The notes under the pieces were generated by a model. The model worked only from the letters and a program-made list of their open reading frames with translations, did not search any database and was not told the DNA's origin. This document shows positions 27,721 to 35,254 of a stretch of 64,000 nt of DNA, in pieces. Each line of letters opens with the position of its first letter. Within the stretch, counting starts at the first letter, position 1. The stretch is from Pseudomonas putida. GTDB lineage: Bacteria > Pseudomonadota > Gammaproteobacteria > Pseudomonadales > Pseudomonadaceae. A program made the translations under genes and the position numbers. The DNA lies in NCBI RefSeq assembly GCF_002906855.1, contig NZ_MINI01000028.1:1364001-1428000 (forward strand), in the 5' to 3' direction.

Positions 27721-28068
27721 GTGACTGACATGCATATCGATCACAAGGTACTCAGCGAGCTACAGGAGGTCATGGAAGATGGCTACCTGCAGCTGCTGGA
27801 AACCTTTCTGGAAGATTCCGAGCAGCGTTTGAGCCAGCTGCATGAGGCCAAGAGCGCCGATGAGCTCGGCATGGCCGCGCACAGCTTCAAGGGCAGCAGC
27901 AGCAACATGGGGGCTGTCGGCCTTGCCCGGTTGTGCCAGCAGCTTGAAGAGCGCGTGAAGGTGCGGCCGCTGTATGGCATCGAAGACCTGATCCACCGGA
28001 TCGACGAGGAATACCTGGAGGTGCAGTGCTTCTATCGCAGCGAGCGTGAGCGCGTTTCGGCTAATTGA
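27721..28068 (+). CDS. hptB: Histidine phosphotransfer protein HptB
   Basis: This 115-aa HPt-domain protein has the active-site motif AAHSFKGSSSNMGA, with phospho-acceptor His54. In P. aeruginosa HptB receives phosphate from several hybrid kinases (including RetS) and passes it to HsbR. The GTG start at 27721 is chosen because AAGGAG lies 7 nt upstream; an ATG three codons later is possible. It is the last gene of the hsbA-hsbR-hptB unit. Confidence 0.9.
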   Translation: MTDMHIDHKVLSELQEVMEDGYLQLLETFLEDSEQRLSQLHEAKSADELGMAAHSFKGSSSNMGAVGLARLCQQLEERVKVRPLYGIEDLIHRIDEEYLEVQCFYRSERERVSAN

Positions 28069-28076
28069 TGGAAAGT

Positions 28077-28092
28077 TGGCGCGAGTTTTGCC
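28077..28092 (+). promoter_or_regulatory. Sigma-54 promoter of fliK
   Basis: TGGCGCGAGTTTTGCC fits TGGCACG-N4-TTGCW at all but two positions, with GG and GC 10 nt apart. It begins 9 nt after the hptB stop and lies 48 nt before the fliK start. Confidence 0.78.
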
Positions 28093-28139
28093 TCTCCATG
28101 GCCAGATGATATTTCAGTTTCTGGCGCGGAGACCGCTCA

Positions 28140-29444
28140 ATGCCTGTCGCACCTAACCCTTTGTTGCAAGCCAGCTCCCTGAGCAAGCCGTCGAACGCGG
28201 GCTCCTCGCGGGTGGACAAGCCGCTGCAGGTGGCGGGCGGACTAGGCGGCGGCTTCGATCAGGTCATGGCGGGGCAGGCGCGTGACAAGACACCCGCTCG
28301 CAATGACAAGGTTGCTCAGCCCAATCCAAAGGACAAACCCGACGTTGCCCAGGGCGGCAAGAAGCAGGCCGACGACAAACCGACGGTTGCCGATGGCGGC
28401 AACAAATTGCCAGCAGACGATGCGTCGCAGGCCACCGATGCTGCAGCCACCAGCGACTCAGGCTCGCTCGATGCCAATCTGGTGGCGGGGCAGGTGACCG
28501 ATGCGCAGCCCGGTGCGCAGTTGCTGCAGGCCCAGGCCGAAGCAGTGGCGCCGGTGTTGCAGGCGGCTATCCAGCAGCCTCCGGCGGCAGCGGTTGCCGA
28601 GCCATTGCCCGAGCAGCCCGAGGGCGAAGCCTTCGATCCGGATGCCGACCCCTTGGCCAACCTGCCAACGTTGCGCCTGGCCCTGGAGCAGAACGCCCAG
28701 GCCAAAGGCACGACGTCGGCGCACGCTGCCGAACCTGGCAAAACCCGGTCCGATGATGGGCAGGCGGCCGTCAATCCGTTGGCGACCCTGATCGAGAAGG
28801 TCGAGGGCGAGGCAGGAAAGTCCGAGACCGGCGACAAGGCTTTTGGCGCGTTGCTTGAAGACGGGCTCAAGGACACCAAGAGCGCCAGTAGCGATACCCG
28901 TGTCGATGACTTCGCCAACCGCCTGGCCAGCCTGACCCAGGCCGTTACCGCCAAGACCGCCAATGCCGTGCCGGTCAGCGCCAACCCGCTCCATCAGCCA
29001 TTGCAGATGAACCAGGGCGCGTGGGCCGAGGGCTTGGTCAATCGGGTCATGTACCTGTCCAGCCAGAACCTGAAGTCGGCGGACATCCAGCTGGAGCCCG
29101 CTGAGCTCGGGCGCCTCGATATCCGGGTCAATGTCGCGACCGACCAGTCTACCCAGATCACCTTCGTCAGTGGCCATGCGGGTGTGCGTGATGCGCTGGA
29201 CAGCCAGGTTTATCGCCTGCGCGAGCTGTTTGCCCAGCAGGGGCTGGCACAGCCGGACGTGAATGTCGCCGACCAGTCGCGCCAGCAACAGCAGCAGGCG
29301 CAACAGGATGGCTCGCAGCTGTCCGGGGTGGCCGCGCGCCGGGCGCAGGGTGGTGAGGGCGAGCAGAGTGGGCTGGGCGAGGCCTCCCGGGCTGTCGAGC
29401 AGCAGGTAGTCATTGGCGACAGTGCGGTCGATTACTACGCCTGA
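28140..29444 (+). CDS. fliK: Flagellar hook-length control protein FliK
   Basis: The 434-aa protein measures hook length and triggers the export switch at FlhB. The N-terminal 270 residues are low complexity (Ala, Gln, Asp, Lys rich), as usual for the ruler part. The C-terminal Flg_hook domain is clear (LKSADIQLEPAELGRLDIRV; FVSGHAGVRDALDSQVYRLR; ELFAQQGLAQPDVNV), followed by a Gln-rich tail. ATG 28140 follows GCGGAGA. It is transcribed from its own sigma-54 promoter. A second FliK-like protein is encoded at 55566-57125. Confidence 0.93.
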   Translation: MPVAPNPLLQASSLSKPSNAGSSRVDKPLQVAGGLGGGFDQVMAGQARDKTPARNDKVAQPNPKDKPDVAQGGKKQADDKPTVADGGNKLPADDASQATDAAATSDSGSLDANLVAGQVTDAQPGAQLLQAQAEAVAPVLQAAIQQPPAAAVAEPLPEQPEGEAFDPDADPLANLPTLRLALEQNAQAKGTTSAHAAEPGKTRSDDGQAAVNPLATLIEKVEGEAGKSETGDKAFGALLEDGLKDTKSASSDTRVDDFANRLASLTQAVTAKTANAVPVSANPLHQPLQMNQGAWAEGLVNRVMYLSSQNLKSADIQLEPAELGRLDIRVNVATDQSTQITFVSGHAGVRDALDSQVYRLRELFAQQGLAQPDVNVADQSRQQQQQAQQDGSQLSGVAARRAQGGEGEQSGLGEASRAVEQQVVIGDSAVDYYA

Positions 29445-29482
29445 TGGAGCTGACTTGGGATCTGCAGCGCCGGTGAGATTGA

Positions 29483-29500
29483 GCGCCGCCCGCGCGGCGC
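29483..29500. repeat. GC-rich inverted repeat between fliK and fliL
   Basis: A 7-bp stem, gcgccgc / gcggcgc, with a 4-nt loop lies 39 nt after the fliK stop and has no T tract. Its surroundings resemble a degenerate GC-rich REP variant. It might mark the end of the fliK transcript. Confidence 0.4.
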
Positions 29501-29550
29501 GTCGCGAGCTGCGCTCGATCGCAAAGGCGACACACCTCTCGAACCAAACA

Positions 29551-29566
29551 TGGCATAACACTTGCT
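29551..29566 (+). promoter_or_regulatory. Sigma-54 promoter of the fliL operon
   Basis: TGGCATAACACTTGCT matches the -24/-12 consensus closely, with a 10-nt GG-GC gap, 50 nt before fliL. It would drive fliLMNOPQR-flhB. Confidence 0.88.
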
Positions 29567-29616
29567 CAAGCCACGTCATCCTCCTTTGAAACCCCGATGG
29601 ACGACGGATTATTGGC

Positions 29617-30114
29617 ATGGCGAAGAGCGACGCAGTGAAAGACCCCGCCGCAAAAGGCAAACTCAAGCTGATCCTGCTGCTGGTGCTGGCCCTGCTGCTG
29701 GCAGTCGGCCTGTCGGTGGGTGCCACCTGGTTCATCATGCACAAGAGTGAATCGGCACCGGCCCCTGAAGCGGCCGCCACCACCGTCAAGGCCCCTGCGA
29801 TCTACGTGCCGCTGGCGCCTGCCTTCGTGGTCAACTTCAACCAGAACGGCCGTCAGCGCTACATGCAGCTGAGCATCACCATGCAAGGCCGTAGTCAGGC
29901 CGACCTGGATGCACTCTCGGTGCACATGCCGGTGATCCGCAACAACTTGGTGATGATGTTCTCCGGGCAGGGCTTCGACACCCTGGCGGCCAGTTCGGTT
30001 GGGCAGGAGATGCTGCGTCAGAAAGCCACCGCGGTGGTCCAGGAAGTGGCGCAGAAGGAAGTCGGCAAGCCGGTGGTCGACCAGCTGCTGTTCACCAATT
30101 TCGTATTGCAGTAG
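29617..30114 (+). CDS. fliL: Flagellar basal body-associated protein FliL
   Basis: The 165-aa bitopic inner-membrane protein is associated with the stators and strengthens stator engagement. A short cytoplasmic N-terminus is followed by one membrane helix (about 16-40, LILLLVLALLLAVGLSVGAT) and a periplasmic stomatin-like domain ending QLLFTNFVLQ. ATG 29617 is chosen as the only start before the membrane helix. fliM begins 9 nt after the stop. Confidence 0.96.
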   Translation: MAKSDAVKDPAAKGKLKLILLLVLALLLAVGLSVGATWFIMHKSESAPAPEAAATTVKAPAIYVPLAPAFVVNFNQNGRQRYMQLSITMQGRSQADLDALSVHMPVIRNNLVMMFSGQGFDTLAASSVGQEMLRQKATAVVQEVAQKEVGKPVVDQLLFTNFVLQ

Positions 30115-30123
30115 GAGTCCGCA

Positions 30124-31092
30124 ATGGCCGTACAGGACCTGCTGTCCCAGGATGAGATCGATGCCCTGTTGCATGGCGTCGACGATGGTCTGGTACAGAC
30201 CGAGAGCGTTGCCGAGCCTGGCAGCATCAAAAGCTACGACCTGACCAGCCAGGATCGGATCGTGCGGGGTCGCATGCCGACCCTGGAAATGATCAACGAG
30301 CGTTTCGCCCGCTACACCCGCATCAGCATGTTCAACCTGCTGCGCCGCTCTGCGGATGTGGCGGTAGGCGGCGTGCAGGTGATGAAGTTCGGCGAGTACG
30401 TGCATTCGCTGTACGTGCCGACCAGCCTCAACCTGGTCAAGATCAAGCCACTGCGTGGCACCGCGCTGTTCATTCTCGACGCCAAGCTGGTGTTCAAGCT
30501 GGTGGACAACTTCTTTGGTGGTGACGGCCGTCACGCCAAGATCGAGGGTCGCGAATTCACCCCCACCGAACTGCGCGTGGTGCGCATGGTGCTGGACCAG
30601 TGCTTCGTCGACCTCAAGGAAGCCTGGCAGGCGATCATGCCGGTCAACTTCGAGTACATGAACTCCGAGGTCAACCCGGCCATGGCCAACATCGTCGGCC
30701 CGAGCGAGGCGGTGGTGGTGTCGACCTTCCATATCGAACTGGACGGTGGTGGCGGCGACCTGCATGTGACCATGCCCTATTCGATGATCGAGCCGGTGCG
30801 GGAAATGCTCGATGCCGGCTTCCAGTCCGACCTCGACGACCAGGACGAGCGCTGGGTCAAGGCCCTGCGCGAGGACGTGCTGGACGTCTCCGTGCCGCTG
30901 ACCGCCACGGTTGCCCGCCGCCAGCTGAAGCTGCGCGACATCCTGCACATGCAGGCCGGCGACGTGATCCCGGTGGAGCTGCCCGAGCACTTGGTACTGC
31001 GCGCCAATGGCGTGCCGTCGTTCAAGGCGCGCCTGGGCTCGCACAAGGGCAACCTGGCCCTGCAGATCATCGACCCGATCGAGCGCCGCTGA
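30124..31092 (+). CDS. fliM: Flagellar motor switch protein FliM
   Basis: The 322-aa C-ring protein binds phospho-CheY. The N-terminal CheY-binding peptide (LLSQDEIDALLHGVDDG), the CheC-like middle domain with GGxG-type contacts (DNFFGGDGRHAKIEG) and the C-terminal SpoA domain (LRDILHMQAGDVIPVEL) are all present. ATG 30124 follows TAGGAG. It is separated by 47 nt from fliN. Confidence 0.98.
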   Translation: MAVQDLLSQDEIDALLHGVDDGLVQTESVAEPGSIKSYDLTSQDRIVRGRMPTLEMINERFARYTRISMFNLLRRSADVAVGGVQVMKFGEYVHSLYVPTSLNLVKIKPLRGTALFILDAKLVFKLVDNFFGGDGRHAKIEGREFTPTELRVVRMVLDQCFVDLKEAWQAIMPVNFEYMNSEVNPAMANIVGPSEAVVVSTFHIELDGGGGDLHVTMPYSMIEPVREMLDAGFQSDLDDQDERWVKALREDVLDVSVPLTATVARRQLKLRDILHMQAGDVIPVELPEHLVLRANGVPSFKARLGSHKGNLALQIIDPIERR

Positions 31093-31139
31093 ACGCGTGC
31101 CGGTCGCTCTTAAAGAATTGAATGCCTGTCGAGGACATC

Positions 31140-31604
31140 ATGGCTAACGAAAACGAGATCACTTCCCCGGAAGACCAGGCCTTGGCCGATGAATGGGCTG
31201 CGGCCCTGGAAGAAACCGGTGATGCCGGCCAGTCCGATATTGACGCGCTGCTCGCCGGTGACGGCGGCAAGCCCGGTGCCGGTCGCCTGCCGATGGAAGA
31301 GTTTGCAAGCTCGCCGCGGCCGAACGAGAACGTCAGCCTCGAAGGCCCGAACCTGGATGTCATCCTGGACATTCCGGTAAGCATTTCCATGGAAGTGGGC
31401 AGTACCGAAATCAACATCCGCAACCTGCTGCAGCTCAACCAGGGTTCGGTGATCGAGCTCGATCGCCTGGCCGGTGAGCCGCTCGATGTGCTGGTCAATG
31501 GCACGCTGATCGCCCATGGCGAAGTGGTCGTGGTCAACGAGAAGTTTGGCATCCGCCTGACCGACGTGATCAGCCCCAGCGAACGTATCAAGAAGCTGCG
31601 CTGA
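31140..31604 (+). CDS. fliN: Flagellar motor switch protein FliN
   Basis: The 154-aa FliN forms the bottom of the C-ring. The N-terminal third is acidic and variable; the C-terminal SpoA domain is conserved (LDVILDIPVSISMEVGST; IRNLLQLNQGSVIELDRLA; VVVNEKFGIRLTDVISPSER). ATG 31140 is preferred because GAGGA precedes it by 4 nt; another ATG at 31122 would add six residues and lacks a ribosome site. It abuts fliO. Confidence 0.96.
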   Translation: MANENEITSPEDQALADEWAAALEETGDAGQSDIDALLAGDGGKPGAGRLPMEEFASSPRPNENVSLEGPNLDVILDIPVSISMEVGSTEINIRNLLQLNQGSVIELDRLAGEPLDVLVNGTLIAHGEVVVVNEKFGIRLTDVISPSERIKKLR

Positions 31605-31616
31605 GTGAAGGGCACG

Positions 31617-32063
31617 ATGCGGGCCGTGATGGCCCTGGCCACGCTACTGGTCAGCGACCTGGCCATCGCCGCCGCCACGCCTGCAGCCAGCCCGGCTGCG
31701 GCGCCGGCCGCTGCGCCTGGCAGCCTGGGTGGGCAGCTGGCGCAGATGGTGTTTGGCCTGTTGCTGGTGGTGGGGCTGATCTTCTTCCTGGCCTGGGCGC
31801 TGCGCCGCATGCAGGGCGCCACGCCCAAGGGCGGCCAGGTGATCGAGGTCGTCGGCAGTCGCGTCATCGGCCCGCGTGACCGGCTGTTGCTGGTGCAGGT
31901 CGGCAAGGAGCAGATCCTCATCGGCCATACCCCCGGCAGCATCGAGGCCTTGCATGTGCTGGCCGAGCCCGTCGAAGTGCCCGCCAGCGCCCGCCAGGCG
32001 ACGCCGGAATTTGCCCAGCGGCTGATGGAGCTGATGGGCAAGGATCAGAAGGACAAGAAGTGA
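31617..32063 (+). CDS. fliO: Flagellar biosynthesis protein FliO
   Basis: The product is about 148 aa: a hydrophobic N-terminus ([20 protein letters not shown]), an Ala/Pro linker, then one membrane helix ([20 protein letters not shown]) and a small cytoplasmic domain ([20 protein letters not shown]). FliO assists assembly of the FliP ring of the export gate. ATG 31617 has AAGG 5 nt upstream; a GTG at 31605 directly behind the fliN stop is the alternative start. The stop overlaps the fliP start (TGATG). Confidence 0.93.
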   Translation: MRAVMALATLLVSDLAIAAATPAASPAAAPAAAPGSLGGQLAQMVFGLLLVVGLIFFLAWALRRMQGATPKGGQVIEVVGSRVIGPRDRLLLVQVGKEQILIGHTPGSIEALHVLAEPVEVPASARQATPEFAQRLMELMGKDQKDKK

Positions 32064-32818
32064 TGAGCAGCGCGCTGCGCATTGTAGTGACCCTGGCGCT
32101 GCTGCTGGCCGCGCCGCTGGCCCTGGCCGCCGACCCGCTGTCGATCCCGGCCATCACCCTGTCCAACACTGCGGACGGGCAGCAGGAGTATTCGGTCAGC
32201 CTGCAGATCCTGCTGATCATGACGGCGCTGAGCTTCATTCCTGCGTTCGTCATCCTGATGACCAGCTTCACCCGCATCATCATCGTGTTCTCGATCCTGC
32301 GTCAGGCCCTGGGCCTGCAGCAGACGCCCTCGAACCAGGTGCTGACCGGCATGGCGCTGTTCCTGACCATGTTCATCATGGCGCCGGTGTTCGACCGAGT
32401 GAATCAGGATGCTTTGCAGCCGTACCTGAGCGAGAAGATGACGGCCCAGCAGGCCATCGAGAAGGCCCAGGGCCCGCTCAAGGACTTCATGCTGGCGCAG
32501 ACCCGGCAGAGCGACCTCGACCTGTTCATGCGCCTGTCCAAGCGCACCGACATCGCCGGCCCCGACCAAGTCCCGCTGACGATCCTGGTGCCGGCGTTCG
32601 TCACTTCGGAGTTGAAAACCGCGTTCCAGATCGGCTTCATGATCTTCATCCCGTTCCTGATTATCGACATGGTGGTGGCCAGTGTGCTGATGGCCATGGG
32701 TATGATGATGCTGTCGCCGCTGATCATCTCGCTGCCATTCAAGATCATGCTGTTCGTCCTGGTCGATGGCTGGGCGCTGATCATGGGTACCTTGGCCGGC
32801 AGTTTCGGCGGCGTCTGA
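32063..32818 (+). CDS. fliP: Flagellar export gate protein FliP
   Basis: The 251-aa polytopic membrane protein forms the core of the export channel. A cleavable signal peptide is visible ([15 protein letters not shown]), followed by the FliP signature ([20 protein letters not shown]) and the C-terminal membrane helices ([40 protein letters not shown]). ATG 32063 overlaps the fliO stop. fliQ follows after 21 nt. Confidence 0.98.
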   Translation: MSSALRIVVTLALLLAAPLALAADPLSIPAITLSNTADGQQEYSVSLQILLIMTALSFIPAFVILMTSFTRIIIVFSILRQALGLQQTPSNQVLTGMALFLTMFIMAPVFDRVNQDALQPYLSEKMTAQQAIEKAQGPLKDFMLAQTRQSDLDLFMRLSKRTDIAGPDQVPLTILVPAFVTSELKTAFQIGFMIFIPFLIIDMVVASVLMAMGMMMLSPLIISLPFKIMLFVLVDGWALIMGTLAGSFGGV

Positions 32819-32839
32819 CGCCGCCAAGGAGAGCCCTGC

Positions 32840-33109
32840 ATGACACCTGAAGTTGCTGTCGACCTGTTCCGTGACGCGCTGTGGCTGACCACCCTGATGG
32901 TTGCCATCCTGGTGATACCGAGCCTGCTGATCGGCCTGATCGTGGCGATGTTCCAGGCGGCCACGCAGATCAACGAGCAGACCTTGAGCTTCCTGCCGCG
33001 CCTGCTGGTGATGCTGGTCACACTGATCGTCGCCGGGCCCTGGCTGGTGCAGAAGTTCATGGAGTACATCACCGGCCTGTACACCAGCATCCCGCAGCTG
33101 ATCGGTTGA
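32840..33109 (+). CDS. fliQ: Flagellar export gate protein FliQ
   Basis: The 89-aa protein with two membrane helices (TTLMVAILVIPSLLIGLIVA; LLVMLVTLIVAGPWLVQKF) belongs to the FliQ/SpaQ family, with the loop ATQINEQTLSFLPRL typical of it. It forms the lower part of the FliPQR gate. ATG 32840 follows AAGGAG. Confidence 0.97.
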   Translation: MTPEVAVDLFRDALWLTTLMVAILVIPSLLIGLIVAMFQAATQINEQTLSFLPRLLVMLVTLIVAGPWLVQKFMEYITGLYTSIPQLIG

Positions 33110-33116
33110 ACCTGCC

Positions 33117-33893
33117 ATGCTGGAGCTGACCGACGCGCAGATTGGCACATGGGTTGCCACCTTCATCCTGCCGCTGTTCCGGGTGACTGCGGTGCTGATG
33201 ACCATGCCGATCTTCGGTACGCGCATGCTGCCGGCGCGCATCCGCCTTTACGTGGCGGTGGCCATCACTGTGGTGATTGTGCCGGCTCTGCCGCCGTTGC
33301 CCGAATTCGACCCGCTGAGTCTGCGCGGCCTGCTGTTGTGTGGCGAGCAGGTCATTGTTGGCGCGTTGTTCGGTTTCTCCCTGCAGTTGCTGTTCCAGGC
33401 CTTCGTCATTGCTGGGCAGATCGTCGCCGTGCAGATGGGCATGGCTTTCGCCTCCATGGTCGACCCGGCCAACGGGGTCAACGTGGCCGTGATCAGCCAG
33501 TTCATGACCATGCTGGTGAGTGTGTTGTTCCTGCTGATGAATGGTCATCTGGTGGTGTTCGAGGTCTTGACCGAAAGCTTCACCACCTTGCCGGTGGGGC
33601 ACGCGCTGGTAGTCGGTCAGTTCTGGGAAATGGTCGGGCGTTTGAGCTGGGTATTCGGTGCTGGCCTGTTGCTGATCCTGCCAGCGATCACCGCGCTGCT
33701 GGTGGTAAACATCGCGTTTGGTGTGATGACCCGTGCCGCGCCGCAGTTGAACATCTTCTCCATCGGCTTCCCGCTGACGCTGGTGCTGGGTATGGGCATC
33801 TTCTGGGTGGGCTTGGCCGATATTCTTTCTCACTACCAGGCGTTGGCCAGTGAAGCGCTGCAGTGGCTGCGTGAAATGGCAAGGGCGCGCTGA
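33117..33893 (+). CDS. fliR: Flagellar export gate protein FliR
   Basis: The 258-aa polytopic protein of the FliR/SpaR family completes the FliPQR channel. Motifs include PLFRVTAVLMTMPIFGTRML, GFSLQLLFQAFVIAGQIVA, then QMGMAFASMVDPANGVNVAV. ATG 33117 is 7 nt behind the fliQ stop. flhB starts 2 nt after its end, so the gate and switch proteins are made together. Confidence 0.97.
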   Translation: MLELTDAQIGTWVATFILPLFRVTAVLMTMPIFGTRMLPARIRLYVAVAITVVIVPALPPLPEFDPLSLRGLLLCGEQVIVGALFGFSLQLLFQAFVIAGQIVAVQMGMAFASMVDPANGVNVAVISQFMTMLVSVLFLLMNGHLVVFEVLTESFTTLPVGHALVVGQFWEMVGRLSWVFGAGLLLILPAITALLVVNIAFGVMTRAAPQLNIFSIGFPLTLVLGMGIFWVGLADILSHYQALASEALQWLREMARAR

Positions 33894-33895
33894 GC

Positions 33896-35038
33896 ATGGC
33901 TGAAAGCGAGAGCGGTCAGGACAAGACGGAAGAACCTACCGACAAGCGCAAGCGGGATGCGCGTGAAAAAGGTGAAATCGCCCGTTCCAAGGAGCTCAAT
34001 ACGGTCGCTTCGACGCTTGCTGGCGCGGGCGCTCTGTTGGCGTTTGGCGGCAATCTGGCAGAAACGCTGATGACGTTGATGCAGCTGAATTTCTCGCTGA
34101 CACGCGAGGTGATTACCGATGAGCGGTCGATGGGGATGTTTCTGCTGGCGTCGGGCAAGATGGCCATCTGGGCGGTGCAGCCGATTCTCATGCTGCTGTT
34201 TGTGATCGCATTCGTGTCACCCATTGTCCTCGGCGGGTTCATCTTTTCCGGGAGCCTGTTGCAGCCAAAGTTCAGCCGGATGAACCCGTTGTCGGGCATC
34301 AAGCGCATGTTCTCGCTGAACTCGCTGACCGAACTGCTCAAGGCGATGGCCAAGTTCTTCGTGATCCTGATCGTTGCGCTGGTGGTGTTGGGCAATGATC
34401 GCCAGGCACTGCTGGCAATCGCGAACGAGCCACTGGAGCAGGCGATCATCCACAGTGTCCAGGTGGTCGGTTGGAGTGCTTTGTGGATGGCGGCCGGGTT
34501 GCTGCTGATTGCCGCCGCGGACGTGCCGTTCCAGCTGTGGCAGACCCACAAGAAGCTGAAGATGACCAAGCAGGAGATCAAGGACGAGTACAAGGACAGC
34601 GAAGGCAAGCCCGAGGTCAAGCAGCGCATCCGCCAGCTGCAGCGAGAGGTGTCGCAGCGGCGCATGATGGCCGCCGTGCCTGAGGCTGACGTGATTATCA
34701 CCAACCCGACGCATTATGCCGTGGCCCTGCAATACGACCCGGAGAAGGGTGGGGTGGCGCCGTTGCTGGTGGCCAAGGGCACCGATTTCATCGCCTTGAA
34801 GATTCGCGAGATCGGCGTCGAGCACAAGATCCAGATTCTCGAATCGCCGGCCCTGGCGCGGGCGATCTACTACTCCACCGAGGTCGAGGGGGAAATCCCG
34901 GCGGGGCTGTACCTGGCGGTGGCGCAGGTGCTGGCCTATGTGTTCCAGATTCGCCAGTACCGCGCTGGCAAGGGCAAGCAGCCTGAGCCGCTTAAAGAAG
35001 ACCTGCCGATTCCGCCTGATCTGCGTCGCGACAACTGA
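33896..35038 (+). CDS. flhB: Flagellar export switch protein FlhB
   Basis: The 380-aa protein has four membrane helices (about 40-205) and a cytoplasmic C-terminal domain with the autocleavage motif NPTH at 270-273 (VIITNPTHYAVAL). Cleavage after Asn allows the switch from rod/hook to filament substrates when FliK signals. The charged N-terminus (DKTEEPTDKRKRDAREKGE) is conserved in FlhB/YscU. It is the last gene of the fliL operon and is followed by a REP palindrome. A separate C-domain-only homologue is encoded at 55228-55569. Confidence 0.98.
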   Translation: MAESESGQDKTEEPTDKRKRDAREKGEIARSKELNTVASTLAGAGALLAFGGNLAETLMTLMQLNFSLTREVITDERSMGMFLLASGKMAIWAVQPILMLLFVIAFVSPIVLGGFIFSGSLLQPKFSRMNPLSGIKRMFSLNSLTELLKAMAKFFVILIVALVVLGNDRQALLAIANEPLEQAIIHSVQVVGWSALWMAAGLLLIAAADVPFQLWQTHKKLKMTKQEIKDEYKDSEGKPEVKQRIRQLQREVSQRRMMAAVPEADVIITNPTHYAVALQYDPEKGGVAPLLVAKGTDFIALKIREIGVEHKIQILESPALARAIYYSTEVEGEIPAGLYLAVAQVLAYVFQIRQYRAGKGKQPEPLKEDLPIPPDLRRDN

Positions 35039-35044
35039 TTCCAG

Positions 35045-35156
35045 CCTGTACCGGCCTCTTCGCGGGGCAAGCCCGCTCCTGCAGGTTCAGTGCAAATCCC
35101 GGATGTGGCGCAAATCCTGTAGGAGCGGGCTTGCCCCGCGAAGAGGCCGGTACAGG
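35045..35156. repeat. REP pair forming a 41-bp palindrome after flhB
   Basis: Arms 35045-35085 and 35116-35156 are reverse complements except for one position, which would form a G-U pair in RNA. The loop is 30 nt. The core is the same as in the repeat after fliJ. It separates the fliL-flhB and flhA units. Confidence 0.92.
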
Positions 35157-35183
35157 CAACATAAATCCATAGTCGAGCAAAGT

Positions 35184-35199
35184 TGGAAAGCTTCTTGCA
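35184..35199 (+). promoter_or_regulatory. Sigma-54 promoter of flhA
   Basis: TTGGAAAGCTTCTTGCAA contains GG and GC exactly 10 nt apart and the TTGCA -12 element. It lies 55 nt before flhA. FleQ/RpoN control of flhA is known in P. aeruginosa. Confidence 0.75.
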
Positions 35200-35254
35200 A
35201 AGCCACGCCCAAGCGCCCCTTGGGCGTCAAAGTTTTGCATCAAGAGGACTCGCG

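Noticed and set aside
28122..28137. Second sigma-54-like match just before fliK
   Set aside because: Spacing is right, but its -12 lies 3 nt before the start codon, leaving no leader; the site at 28077-28092 is better placed and a better match.
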